Origin: Nocardia stercoris | GTDB lineage: Bacteria > Actinomycetota > Actinomycetes > Mycobacteriales > Mycobacteriaceae | Length of the DNA stretch: 64,000 nucleotides | NCBI RefSeq assembly: GCF_003696265.1 | Contig: NZ_RFFH01000003.1 | Location: 62,001-126,000, forward strand | Direction: 5' to 3' | In this document: piece after piece, positions 35,799 to 43,923 of the stretch | Layout: every line of letters starts with the position of its first letter | Position numbering within the stretch: the stretch's first letter is position 1 | The notes under the pieces: generated by a model | Told to the model about the DNA's origin: nothing | Seen by the model: only the letters and a program-made list of their open reading frames with translations | Database searches by the model: none | Translations under genes and position numbers: made by a program

Positions 35799-36809
35799 CT
35801 AGCGGCCCAGGGTGGCGAGATTGCGCCAGAAGTTCTCCAAACTGTCCGTCCCACCGAACAGGGTCGTGAAATTGGTGGAATCGGCCAGCACGATGTCACC
35901 GGCCCGGTCACCGGCCGGCGGCAGCCACACCAGCGTGTTGAACTCGGTGTTACCGGCCTCGGTGAACGGGTGCGGGCGCGACAGCTCCACCGGCTGGCGG
36001 GCCAGCACCCGCAGCGCGTCGCTCTCGGGAGCGGTCAGCTCGTAATGCGGCAGATGCGGATGGAAGTTGAACGTGGTCACATCCGTCAGCAGCCCGGCCG
36101 CGTCCAGATCACGGCGGCCGTTCAAGGGCGCGATCTCGTCGGTACCGGGGACGACCGCCGGACGCAGACCCCAGATGTTGTGCACCGGAACATCGAATGC
36201 CCGCATCAGCGACCGGGTGTACTGGCCGAACCGCTGCTGACGCGGCACCAACGGATCCCCGTGATGCAGGTACTCCATCTGGCGTTGCGCGTAATCGTCG
36301 GTGAACCCGACATCATGATGCGGGGCCAACAGCAGGCACGTGCCTTCGCGGCGCAGCCACGCCCGGATCGCCTCGATCTCCTCCGGTCCGGCCTCCTGCT
36401 CGGCCAGCAGATGGTCGAGACCGAACACCAGCAGGGTGTCGGTGTCGGCCAGGATCCGTTCGTCGATCGGCAGCCGATACCCGGCCTGGTCGATGCGCTG
36501 GAACACCGCCACCGGATGACCGGTCACCTGCCCGGCCAGCGCCTGGAACGACAGTGTCGAGCGGTGGAACAGTTCCAGCGTGCCCGCGATGCCCTGCAGG
36601 AAATGATCCGCCGCGTACTCGGGAGTCTCGTACGCCGGCCACGTCACATTCCGGACCTCGGTCATCGTGGAGAACCGGTTCTCCATCGCCGCCGGATCCC
36701 GTTGCGCCTCCCACGGATAACTCCACGTCCAGTAGATGCTGATCCGGCGGCCACCGGTGTGCGGGCGGGCCACATGGTTCTGGTTGTAGGTGCGTGCCGG
36801 TGTACCCAT
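35799..36809 (-). CDS. Class I glutamine-amidotransferase-like (ThuA/DUF4350-type) protein of the DyP operon
   Basis: 336 residues, with no exact family recognised. The sequence TDTLLVFGLDHLLAEQEAGP then IEAIRAWLRREGTCLLLAPH looks like the flavodoxin-like core of ThuA/GATase-1 proteins (a conserved 'open a gap and test the elbow' region). HFLQGIAGTLELFHRSTLSF, GNTEFNTLVWLPP and ADSTNFTTLFGG are other distinctive stretches. No nucleophilic Cys is seen at the expected elbow (APHHD instead), so amidotransferase activity is unlikely. The ATG at 36809 follows GAAGGGG, 21 bp after the peroxidase stop. It is the last gene of a three-gene operon. Confidence 0.65.
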   Translation of the reverse strand: MGTPARTYNQNHVARPHTGGRRISIYWTWSYPWEAQRDPAAMENRFSTMTEVRNVTWPAYETPEYAADHFLQGIAGTLELFHRSTLSFQALAGQVTGHPVAVFQRIDQAGYRLPIDERILADTDTLLVFGLDHLLAEQEAGPEEIEAIRAWLRREGTCLLLAPHHDVGFTDDYAQRQMEYLHHGDPLVPRQQRFGQYTRSLMRAFDVPVHNIWGLRPAVVPGTDEIAPLNGRRDLDAAGLLTDVTTFNFHPHLPHYELTAPESDALRVLARQPVELSRPHPFTEAGNTEFNTLVWLPPAGDRAGDIVLADSTNFTTLFGGTDSLENFWRNLATLGR

Positions 36810-36830
36810 GATCGGGGCCCCTTCGCGAGG

Positions 36831-38153
36831 TCAGGTGTGCAGCGATGCCAGATACCGCAGCCCGGTCAGCCCGGGCAGGAAGAAATACGCGCCGCCGGTG
36901 ACGGTGGTGAACGCCGGCAACCCCCGGTACACGGTGCGGATCGGGCGCTTGGGGACCGTGAAGTCCAGACTGCCGTCCTGGCTGCCGACGATCGGGTCGT
37001 GCTCGTTACCGAGCTCGTGGAAACTCTCGTCGTTGATCCACACGTTCTGCGCGAACTCGAACTGCCGCACCAGATTCGCGCAGATGATGAACGCCGCGAT
37101 ACCCCGGTCGGCGCCGTCGTCGGGTGCGTCGGCGGGCAGGGCCGGACCGTAGGTGGCGCCGCGGCGGATCATGCGGCGCCGGTTGATGTTCGCGGCGGTG
37201 TCGCGAGGGTTGAGGCGGCGAGCATGGGAGCCCAGCGGGCACGCGTACCCGAACGGATCCTGCTCCTTGTAGCCGAAGTCGTTGTTGCGCAACGGGTCCG
37301 CGCCCAGTTCGGGATCGTCACGGTCGGGGGACAGCACCAGCGGGGCGCCGCTGCGCCAGCGGCCCATGAACTTCGCCGCCAGCAACTCCTGCCCGTCCGG
37401 GGTGTCGGCGTGTGCGCGCAGGAAGTCACGGAACGCGCCGACATGCTCGCGCAACCGCCGGTACGCCAGATAACTCCCGTTGCGCGACAACACGTCCGGC
37501 TGCGGCAGCGGCGGTGCGGGACCGTCCTCGTCCGGGTAGCCGAGAATGAACTCGCCCGGCTCCAGCGGCGGCCCCGACCCCGGGGTCGGTTCCTCCCCGG
37601 AGCCTTTCATCACCGGTTGCGAGAGCCGGTCCCGGAACCCGAAATGGTCGTGGGCGTAGTCGAACGGCGGGGTCGCGTTCAGATCCAGATGCGACAGGCT
37701 GCGCACCCCGTCGGTGCGGGCCAGCAGCCGGTCGTGTTCGGTGATCGAGGCCCGGCACTGCTCGTCGGTGCGGGCGAACAGGATCGCGATCGCGTGCAGG
37801 TCCGGCCCGGCCAGCCCGCCGCCCCAGTGCGCGGGCGCGTTGTCGCCGGTGTCGCCGAGGATGTCGGCACGCGCGGCCATACCCTCCCGGAACGCGTCGG
37901 GAAAGCTCGCCAGCGCGTCCTCGGGCACCCCCAGCGCCCGCAGCCCGGTCCAGGTGAACGCCACCGTCACCCACCGGTCGGCGGCGTCCACGGTGGCACG
38001 CACATCGGCCGCGGACTGCACCCGGTCCAGCAGGGCGGTCAGCCACGCCCGCCCCCCGGCCGCGGTGTCGAAGGTGAGGAACTCGTAGCGGCCGGTGATG
38101 GCGGGGGTGCGGGTCAGCAGGATGTGCTGGATGTCGTCGAGTTCCAGCGTCAT
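36831..38153 (-). CDS. DyP-type heme peroxidase
   Basis: 440 residues in two ferredoxin-like halves. The family motif GxxDG appears as GFRDRLSQP (residues 172-180), keeping the catalytic Asp175 but with Arg for Gly. The proximal heme His is His310 in GSHARRLNPRD, and the distal Arg region is RRRMIRRGATYGP (326-338). It would oxidise organic substrates with H2O2. There is no Tat signal and no encapsulin-targeting C-terminus (ends RYLASLHT), so it is cytoplasmic. The start ATG at 38153 overlaps the preceding stop by 4 bases (ATGA). Confidence 0.92.
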   Translation of the reverse strand: MTLELDDIQHILLTRTPAITGRYEFLTFDTAAGGRAWLTALLDRVQSAADVRATVDAADRWVTVAFTWTGLRALGVPEDALASFPDAFREGMAARADILGDTGDNAPAHWGGGLAGPDLHAIAILFARTDEQCRASITEHDRLLARTDGVRSLSHLDLNATPPFDYAHDHFGFRDRLSQPVMKGSGEEPTPGSGPPLEPGEFILGYPDEDGPAPPLPQPDVLSRNGSYLAYRRLREHVGAFRDFLRAHADTPDGQELLAAKFMGRWRSGAPLVLSPDRDDPELGADPLRNNDFGYKEQDPFGYACPLGSHARRLNPRDTAANINRRRMIRRGATYGPALPADAPDDGADRGIAAFIICANLVRQFEFAQNVWINDESFHELGNEHDPIVGSQDGSLDFTVPKRPIRTVYRGLPAFTTVTGGAYFFLPGLTGLRYLASLHT

Positions 38154-38707
38154 TGCATCTGGTCGAGCATGTCGGAGAACGCGGCCTTGAGCCGCAACGC
38201 CTTCTTGATCTCGTCGGCGGACACGTACGGGTATTCGCCGTACTCGAGGAAACTCGGGACGTGATGCTCGCGGACGAACTCGACGAACGCGGCCGGGTTC
38301 TCCTTCCAGTCCGCCGGGAAGCCCTCCAGGTTCGTGAACACCGTGTCGATGCCGGTGGCGCTGAACAGGGCGACCGCGTCCTCGGTGTACTTGTCGAAAT
38401 CGGTGTCGAAGATGCCCTGATACTGGAAGTACAGGTCGTCGCCGATCGGGAACACCTGCCAGCGCAGATAGTGCAGTTTCAGCACCGCCAGCACGGTCGG
38501 ATCCGCCGCGACCGCCTGCTCCAAGACTTTGCCGTGCTCGCGGATCGCGTCCTCGCGGCCCGGCTTCACCTTCGCGATGATCGAAAACCCGTAACAGGCA
38601 GGCGTTCTCGGGAAAATCGGGCCGAACCGGCCGCGTTCCAGTTCGAAATAGCCCCCCTTGGGGATGGCCAGCGCGGCGGGTTTGCTCCAGTCCTGATCGT
38701 CGGGCAT
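38150..38707 (-). CDS. Ferredoxin-like-fold protein preceding the DyP peroxidase
   Basis: 185 residues, with no named family recognised. The pattern YGFSIIAKVKPGREDAIREH, then VLAVLKLHYLRWQVFP and LYFQYQGIFDTDFDKYTEDA, looks like an alpha/beta ferredoxin-like barrel of the kind forming half a DyP or antibiotic-monooxygenase subunit (inference). It has no heme-binding His motif. The ATG at 38707 is preferred within a much longer shadow frame. The 4-base overlap with the peroxidase suggests tight coupling and perhaps a complex. Confidence 0.75.
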   Translation of the reverse strand: MPDDQDWSKPAALAIPKGGYFELERGRFGPIFPRTPACYGFSIIAKVKPGREDAIREHGKVLEQAVAADPTVLAVLKLHYLRWQVFPIGDDLYFQYQGIFDTDFDKYTEDAVALFSATGIDTVFTNLEGFPADWKENPAAFVEFVREHHVPSFLEYGEYPYVSADEIKKALRLKAAFSDMLDQMQ

Positions 38708-38865
38708 CGGTGCTCCTCTGCTGTCGAGCCAAAGCCGCAAGACACCGACGCTATGCCCTGTGCACCCGATCCGCGAGACCGATTGCCCGGTGGTAGCCGA
38801 ACGGAGACCACATCGCGATCCGCCGGAGCCTGCCGCGAACAGCCGCAGGCCCGCACGCTCGTCGT

Positions 38866-39384
38866 TCAGTTCCGGATCAGCGCGAAGATCACACCGGTGA
38901 CCAGGGCGAGCACCAACGCCGCCACCCCGTAACCCAGCCGATGCCGGCGCAACACCGGCACGAACCGGTCCACCGCGATCGCGCCCGGCCCGGTCAACGC
39001 CAGCGCCGCCGCCGCCACGGTCAACAGCAGCTCGTACTCGTAACCGTTCGGGGCGAAGAACCCGCCGTCCCACTTCACCACGACCGCGTTGAGCATGTTG
39101 CCGACGATCGCGGCCGCCGCCAACGGCGTGAGCAGCCCGACGATCAGCGCCAGCCCGCCGAAGGTCTCGATCACCGCGGCCAGCGTCGCCATCGCCTTCG
39201 CCGCCGGATACCCCATGGCGGCGAACCCTGTGGCCGCGCCGTCGAGACCGTGACCGCCGAACCAGCCGAACAGTTTCTGGGTGCCGTGCACGGCCATGAT
39301 GCCGCCGACGATCACCCGCAGCACCAGCACGCCCAGGTCGTGGGTGCGGGTGTCGGCTGCGGGGGAGGGAGCGAGCGTGGTCAT
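38866..39384 (-). CDS. DoxX family membrane protein
   Basis: 172 residues with four helices. DoxX signatures are LVLRVIVGGIMAVHGTQKLFGWF, ETFGGLALIVGLLTPLAA and NMLNAVVVKWDGGFF. The family is linked to redox and quinone or thiol stress, but the precise role is unknown. The ATG at 39384 starts 27 bp after the dioxygenase stop, so they are one transcript. The operator shared with the divergent MarR gene probably controls both. Confidence 0.93.
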   Translation of the reverse strand: MTTLAPSPAADTRTHDLGVLVLRVIVGGIMAVHGTQKLFGWFGGHGLDGAATGFAAMGYPAAKAMATLAAVIETFGGLALIVGLLTPLAAAAIVGNMLNAVVVKWDGGFFAPNGYEYELLLTVAAAALALTGPGAIAVDRFVPVLRRHRLGYGVAALVLALVTGVIFALIRN

Positions 39385-39411
39385 GGGAAGCCTTTCGAGA
39401 GTGGCCGGGGG

Positions 39412-40194
39412 TCAGCCGATTTGGATGGAACGCTTGGACAGTCCGAGCCACTCGCCGTCGATGACACTGCGCTGGGTGCCCAGATCGTCCAGGCCCGCGC
39501 CCAAGGTGACGAACAGGGGCGCGAAGTGTTCGGTACGCGGATGCGCGAGGCGGGCGGCGGGCGCGGCGTGCTCGAAGTTCAACAGGCTGTCGAGGTCGCC
39601 GGCGTCCAGTGCGCGCGAACCCCAATCGTCGAACTCGGTGAGCGCCTGCGCGAGCCGCCGGTCGCCGGCGCGGATCGCGCGCAGATTGTGGGTGAAGAAG
39701 CCACTGCCGACGATGAGGACGCCCTCGTCGCGCAGCGGTGCGAGCCGCTGACCGAGCGCGGCCAGTTCGGCCGGGGCCAGCGTCGGCATCGACAGCTGCA
39801 GTACCGGGATGTCGGCGTCGGGATACATCTCGGCCAGCGGCACGTACGCGCCGTGGTCGAGTCCGCGCTCGGGTTCCTGCCGCACCGCGCCGTGCGGGCC
39901 GCCGAGCAGCGCCGCGACCTTCGCGGCCAGTTCCGGCGCGCCGGGCGCGGGGTAGGTGACCCGATAGTAGTGCGGTGCGAAGCCGCCGAAGTCGTAGACC
40001 AGCGGCACGGTCTCGGTGGCGCCGACCGTGATCGGGGCCGCTTCCCAGTGCGCGGAGATCATCAGGATCGCGGTCGGGCGCGGCAGGTCCGCCGACCAGG
40101 CGGCGAGCTGGCCGGGCCAGATCGGGTCGTCGGCCAGCGGTGGCGCGCCGTGGGACAGGTAGATCACCGGCATGCGGTCGGTGGTGGTCGCCAT
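39412..40194 (-). CDS. LigB-type (DODA) extradiol dioxygenase
   Basis: 260 residues, one LigB domain. The non-heme-iron His ligands are expected in YLSHGAPPLA and GFAPHYYRVTYPAPG, with others in ISAHWEAAP, GLDHGAYVPL and GSGFFTHNLRA. The pattern is that of the bacterial YgiD/4,5-DOPA dioxygenase group, which opens catechol rings. The catechol substrate is unknown. The ATG at 40194 is chosen because the family starts there; the longer frame upstream is a shadow of marR. It is first in an operon with DoxX. Confidence 0.92.
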   Translation of the reverse strand: MATTTDRMPVIYLSHGAPPLADDPIWPGQLAAWSADLPRPTAILMISAHWEAAPITVGATETVPLVYDFGGFAPHYYRVTYPAPGAPELAAKVAALLGGPHGAVRQEPERGLDHGAYVPLAEMYPDADIPVLQLSMPTLAPAELAALGQRLAPLRDEGVLIVGSGFFTHNLRAIRAGDRRLAQALTEFDDWGSRALDAGDLDSLLNFEHAAPAARLAHPRTEHFAPLFVTLGAGLDDLGTQRSVIDGEWLGLSKRSIQIG

Positions 40195-40216
40195 GCTGCC
40201 TCCAAACCTCGGACAT

Positions 40217-40264
40217 GTTCGAATTCGAACTACTGCGACCGTAGCAGCCAGTTCGAATTCGAAC
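40217..40264. promoter_or_regulatory. MarR-type operator: two GTTCGAATTCGAAC palindromes
   Basis: The 14-bp perfect palindrome GTTCGAATTCGAAC occurs at 40217-40230 and 40251-40264, 34 bp apart. It sits in the 93-bp gap between the dioxygenase-DoxX operon and the divergent marR gene. This is the expected layout for a MarR repressor that controls itself and a phenol/quinone-response operon. Confidence 0.8.
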
Positions 40265-40287
40265 AACAGGCGGGTAGGGTGAACCAC

Positions 40288-40743
40288 GTGACACCACCGC
40301 AGTGGCTCGACGACGAGGAACAACGGGCCTGGCGCGCCTTCCTCACCGCGGCCGGACTCGTCAACCGCAGCCTCGACCAGCAACTGCGCGCCGACGCCGG
40401 CCTGTCCCACCTGCAATACGAAGTCCTCGTCCGGCTCTCCGAAGCACCCGGCGGCATGGTCCGCATGACCGAACTCGCCGCCGACCTCACCCACTCCAAG
40501 AGCGGACTCAGCTACCAGATCGGCCAACTCGTCGACGCCGGACTCGTCCGCCGCGAACCCTGCCCGACCGACGTCCGCGGCATCAACGCCGTCCTCACCG
40601 ACGCCGGCCGGGAACGCCTCGCCGCCATCGCCCCCGGCCACGTCGCCAAAGCCCGCGAAATCCTCATCGACGTCCTCACCCCCGCCCAATTGACCGCGCT
40701 CGCAGACGGATTGGAAGAAGTCACCCGCCGACTACAGCAGTGA
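40288..40743 (+). CDS. MarR family transcriptional regulator
   Basis: 151 residues. The winged helix has LSHLQYEVLVRLSEAPGGMVRM, LAADLTHSKSGLSYQIGQL (recognition helix) and the wing DVRGINAVLTDAGRERL. The C-terminal dimer helix ends VTRRLQQ. The start is GTG at 40288 after GGGTAGGG. It probably represses the divergent dioxygenase-DoxX operon and itself through the two palindromes, with a phenol- or quinone-like inducer (inferred from partner genes, as in Bacillus MhqR). Confidence 0.93.
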   Translation: MTPPQWLDDEEQRAWRAFLTAAGLVNRSLDQQLRADAGLSHLQYEVLVRLSEAPGGMVRMTELAADLTHSKSGLSYQIGQLVDAGLVRREPCPTDVRGINAVLTDAGRERLAAIAPGHVAKAREILIDVLTPAQLTALADGLEEVTRRLQQ

Positions 40744-40803
40744 GCGGCAACCGCTCTCGAGATCCGCACCGCACGGCAACCACGCGCCGACAACCCGTCG
40801 GCC

Positions 40804-40934
40804 GACTCGAACCGCGCAGCCCGCCAGTCGAGTCCGCGCTGCTTGCCGATCGAGTCCGGCAGCTCGCCGGTCGAACTCGGCAGCCCGCCGGTCGAACTCG
40901 GCAGCCCGCCAGTCGAATCCGCCCGGCTCGCCGG
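40804..40934. repeat. Tandem 21-22 bp repeat, about six copies
   Basis: Units begin near 40804, 40827, 40848, 40870, 40891 and 40912. The copies at 40870 and 40891 agree over 20 bases (GTCGAACTCGGCAGCCCGCC). The others vary. The array lies between the marR stop at 40743 and the convergent oxidoreductase stop at 40935. No gene is visible here. Confidence 0.75.
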
Positions 40935-41741
40935 TCAACGCCCCGCGAGTGCGGCGACCACCGGAGCGAACCGGTCCGCGGCAACCGCACCGAACACGAA
41001 ATAGGAGAAGCCGATCTCCTCGCGCCGCCGCTGAATCTCCTCGATCGCCGCCGCCGGATCGTCCGGCAGCACCGTCATCGCGTCCGCCGCCCGCCACGCC
41101 GCCGCATCCGTCGCGGGTGACGCCATATACGGCGCCACCACATCGCCGACCACCGGCACCGCCAGCGCCAGTTCCGGACCTGCCTCGGTCCGGAACTCCC
41201 GCGCCAGCCGCGCCACCTCCGCGCGCGGCTGATCGCCCAGCGCCAACGTCACCGTGTCCGCGACCTCGGCCGCCAACGCACGCGCCTTCGGGCCGGAAAC
41301 CGCCATCGCCACCGGCGTGTAGCGGTCGGGGCCGTCGAGCTCCCGCAACCGGTCCACGGTCTCCCGGATCCCCGCCAGCCGCGCACCCGGCCCGGGCACC
41401 TCCGGCTGCCCCTTGTCCCGCAACTCGTCCTCGATACCCGGCCGCCCCACACCGATACCCATCTCGAACCGGCCCTCGGTCAGCACCGACAGCGAATGCG
41501 CCTCCCACGCCGTCGACCACGCCGGACGCAACGGCGACGCGTACACCCACGTACCGACCCGCAACTCGGTCAGCGCCGCCACCGTGGCCAGCATCGCGGC
41601 GGGCGCCGGCTGCGTCAACGGAAAATCGGGCACCAGCAGCGTCGAATACCCGTTGTCGGCGATCCGGCGCGCCTGATCCCGCCAGGTCGCCACCTCGGTC
41701 ATGAGCGGGGCAACGACCCCGAATCGAAACGGTCTGGTCAC
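40935..41741 (-). CDS. LLM-class (luciferase-like, probably F420-dependent) oxidoreductase
   Basis: 268 residues. TRPFRFGVVAPLMTEVATW opens the TIM barrel (Rossmann-like TIGR03621 style). GFSTLLVPD-like, VYASPLRPAW, LSVLTEGRFEMGIGVGRPG and VADTVTLALGDQ are typical of F420-dependent members in actinobacteria. It would reduce or oxidise an unknown substrate using F420 or FMN. GTG at 41741 follows AGGAG at 9 bases; the frame extends upstream as a shadow. Confidence 0.88.
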   Translation of the reverse strand: MTRPFRFGVVAPLMTEVATWRDQARRIADNGYSTLLVPDFPLTQPAPAAMLATVAALTELRVGTWVYASPLRPAWSTAWEAHSLSVLTEGRFEMGIGVGRPGIEDELRDKGQPEVPGPGARLAGIRETVDRLRELDGPDRYTPVAMAVSGPKARALAAEVADTVTLALGDQPRAEVARLAREFRTEAGPELALAVPVVGDVVAPYMASPATDAAAWRAADAMTVLPDDPAAAIEEIQRRREEIGFSYFVFGAVAADRFAPVVAALAGR

Positions 41742-42293
41742 AGCTGCAACTCCTGTCGGTCGAACCCTTCGCACTACCGACGACGAACCGGCCCGAGACT
41801 CATCGGTGCCGCTCGTCTGCGGCAGCATGCGACGAGGGCCGCGGCGGCCTCCATTCGGGTCGCCCGAACCGGTCGCGGCCGACGCCTCGAGGCGTGCCCA
41901 GCATCACCGGCGGCAGCCGCACCGGCCCCGCTCAGCGGCGGAATCGGCGGATTTCCTCAGTCCTCGGCAGGTGAAAGAGCTGCTGACACCTTCACTACGG
42001 TTGCAGTAGAACATATTTCGCCTTCCAGTCGGCGGCAGGATCCCGTGGCGCCGACCCCATCCAGAAGAGGGCACTCCCGGTGCCTTGCAGTGAGACGCGG
42101 GAGCTGTTCGGCGGCTTCAGGGGGTAGTGCGACGTCGCCCGCGAGCGCGATCACCCAGACTTCCAGTGAACCAGCGGCCGATGCGGTGCTCCCCAGCCCA
42201 GGTGGCGGCTGGGGAGGCGATGGCGCAGGCGAACGAGTCCAGTCGTCGGGCTCACCGCCGCCGACAGGCGACCAGCCGGTGTGCGGGAGCCGG
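41742..42293. other. Gene-poor gap containing a 39-bp copy of a membrane-protein gene
   Basis: 552 bp without a convincing gene. At 42122-42160 the DNA matches 63178-63216 at 38 of 39 positions. That is the region encoding WAIALAGDVALPT of the membrane protein at 62485-63237, and the minus frame here likewise reads WVIALAGDVALP. Outside this segment the two loci diverge. AT-richer DNA at about 41980-42030 may be a promoter. Confidence 0.6.
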
Positions 42294-43307
42294 TCAATCT
42301 GTTTCGGGAAGCGTGCGGGGGAGTCCGAAGCGCGACAGAACATCGGCCGTGAAACAGGTGAGGGCGGAGATCCGGTCGCCGTCGGTGGTCACCACGTGCA
42401 GGCCGTACGCCCGGAAGATGCCGGTGTGCAGGTCCGCCAGGTACACCCCGAACGCGGGCCGGCCATTGGCGCGGGTGGGGACCACACGGTAGACCAGGCC
42501 GGGACGGAAGATCGCGGCAGCGAAAACACGCCGGGCCGCGTCGATTCCGTGGTACTCCAGCATGACCGGCGGCATGGACAGCCGCACATCCGCGGCCAGC
42601 AGTTCGATCAGCGCGTCCAGGTCGGCGCGTTCCAGCGCGTCGGCGAGCCGGGCGACGAGCCGCTGCTCGGCCGCGGAGTCGGCTCGCCGGGCCGGCCTGC
42701 CGGATCCGGCGAGGTGATCGTCGACCGTGGCGCGGGCCCGTTTGAGCGCGCTCTGCACCGAATCCTGGGTGGTGTCGAGCATCCCGGCCACCTCCGCGGC
42801 GGGGTAGCCCAGCACGTCACGGAGCACCAGCACGGCACGCTGGCGCGGCGGCAACAGTTGCAGGGCGGTGACGAACGCCAGCGAGACAGCCTCGGTGGTC
42901 TCGTAGCGGACCTCCGGTCCCGGTTCGACGAGACGGTCGAGCAGGACATCGGGGTAGGGGTCCAGCCAGGGCGGGTCCCCGGCACCCGACGGATCGGGCA
43001 GGACGGCCGCCGGCAACCGCGGTGCGATCCGCGGGCGACGACCCTCGGCCCGCACCATGTCCAGACACCGATTCGTCGCGATCTTGTACAACCAGGTCCG
43101 TAGCGACGACCGCTCGCCGAAGCCGGCCAGATTACGCCACGCCGACATCAGCGTCTCCTGCACCGCGTCCTCCGCGTCCTGCAACGATCCCAGAATGCGA
43201 TAACAGTGCACCTGCAACTCGTGCGAGTGGCCGTGCACCAGATCGCGGAACGCGTCCTCGTCGCCGGCCCGCGCCCGCGCGATCAGCTCCGTTGTCTCCA
43301 TCGGCAT
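42294..43307 (-). CDS. ECF sigma factor with SnoaL-like C-terminal domain (SigG-like)
   Basis: About 337 residues. Region 2 has YRILGSLQDAEDAVQETLMS and RSSLRTWLYKIATNRCLD. Region 4 has LPPRQRAVLVLRDVLGYPAAE and a helix-turn-helix ending SVQSALKRARA. After about residue 215 a SnoaL/NTF2-like domain (PPVMLEYHGIDAARRVF, GRPAFGVYLADLHTG) follows, as in M. tuberculosis SigG. The C-terminal domain probably tunes activity in place of an anti-sigma factor. ATG at 43307 or 43301 is possible. No anti-sigma gene is adjacent. Confidence 0.9.
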   Translation of the reverse strand: MPMETTELIARARAGDEDAFRDLVHGHSHELQVHCYRILGSLQDAEDAVQETLMSAWRNLAGFGERSSLRTWLYKIATNRCLDMVRAEGRRPRIAPRLPAAVLPDPSGAGDPPWLDPYPDVLLDRLVEPGPEVRYETTEAVSLAFVTALQLLPPRQRAVLVLRDVLGYPAAEVAGMLDTTQDSVQSALKRARATVDDHLAGSGRPARRADSAAEQRLVARLADALERADLDALIELLAADVRLSMPPVMLEYHGIDAARRVFAAAIFRPGLVYRVVPTRANGRPAFGVYLADLHTGIFRAYGLHVVTTDGDRISALTCFTADVLSRFGLPRTLPETD

Positions 43308-43415
43308 CCATCCTCGCCTTCCGTCCCGCCACCGGGCCCTGTCCGGCCCATGCACCTGTTGAGACGCCGGAGAGCCCGCCGATTGGTCGGTGTATTTCGC
43401 GTTGCCCGTTGACGT

Positions 43416-43463
43416 GCAGCCGATCGGCTGCCTAATCTGAATGGGTAGTCGATCGGCTGCCTA
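43416..43463. promoter_or_regulatory. Putative ArsR operators upstream of the SRPBCC gene
   Basis: GCAGCCGATCGGCTGC (43416-43431) is a perfect 16-bp palindrome. Its right half with flank, CGATCGGCTGCCTA, recurs at 43450-43463, 29 bp later. Both lie just ahead of the SRPBCC-ArsR operon and overlap its likely promoter. Confidence 0.6.
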
Positions 43464-43482
43464 TCGCCGAGGAGGGACCACC

Positions 43483-43923
43483 ATGCCCGACATCCGTCAT
43501 CGCGTCGGCGTGTACGCGCCACAGCAGCAGGTCTACGACACCGTGCGCACTCCCGAAGGGGTATCGAAATGGTGGATGCCCGCCCGCGGCGACGGCGAAC
43601 ACGCACTCGAATTCGGCGATCAGGACGAACCTGTCCTTACCACGCGGGTGACCGAACTCGTGCCGGGCAGGCGAGTGCGATGGGAATGCGTCACCGGCCC
43701 CGGCGAATGGGTCGGCACCACCATCACCTTCGATTTCTCTCCCGGACCGGCGGCAGGGGAGACCGTCGTCAACTTCACCCACGCGGATTGGCGTGAGCCG
43801 GTGGAATTCATGCACCACTGCTCCACCCGCTGGGGACAGTTCCTGTTCAGCCTGAAGAACGGACTCGAACACGGCGGCTGGCAGCCGGTCGCGGACATGC
43901 CGCGCGCCAGCAGCTGGAATTGA
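43483..43923 (+). CDS. SRPBCC (AHA1-like) domain protein
   Basis: 146 residues of one START/AHA1-like lipid-binding fold. Typical parts are VYDTVRTPEGVSKWWM, RVRWECVTGPGEWVGTTITF and the C-terminal helix STRWGQFLFSLKNGLEHG. Such proteins bind hydrophobic ligands, and their function is often unknown. The ATG at 43483 follows GAGGAGGG. The stop overlaps the TTG start of the ArsR-SRPBCC gene (TTGA), so the two are translationally coupled. Confidence 0.88.
   Translation: MPDIRHRVGVYAPQQQVYDTVRTPEGVSKWWMPARGDGEHALEFGDQDEPVLTTRVTELVPGRRVRWECVTGPGEWVGTTITFDFSPGPAAGETVVNFTHADWREPVEFMHHCSTRWGQFLFSLKNGLEHGGWQPVADMPRASSWN

Noticed and set aside
34631..35911. Long minus-strand frame opposite the MerR-HEAT gene
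   Set aside because: Ser/Ala/Arg-rich shadow; the plus strand carries a clear MerR domain and HEAT repeats.
36831..38153. Encapsulin cargo system
   Set aside because: The peroxidase C-terminus lacks a cargo-loading peptide and no encapsulin shell gene is in the window.
38708..40297. Minus-strand frame extending the DyP-partner gene upstream by over 500 residues
   Set aside because: It crosses the DoxX and dioxygenase genes in a wrong frame and is low-complexity Arg/Ala sequence.
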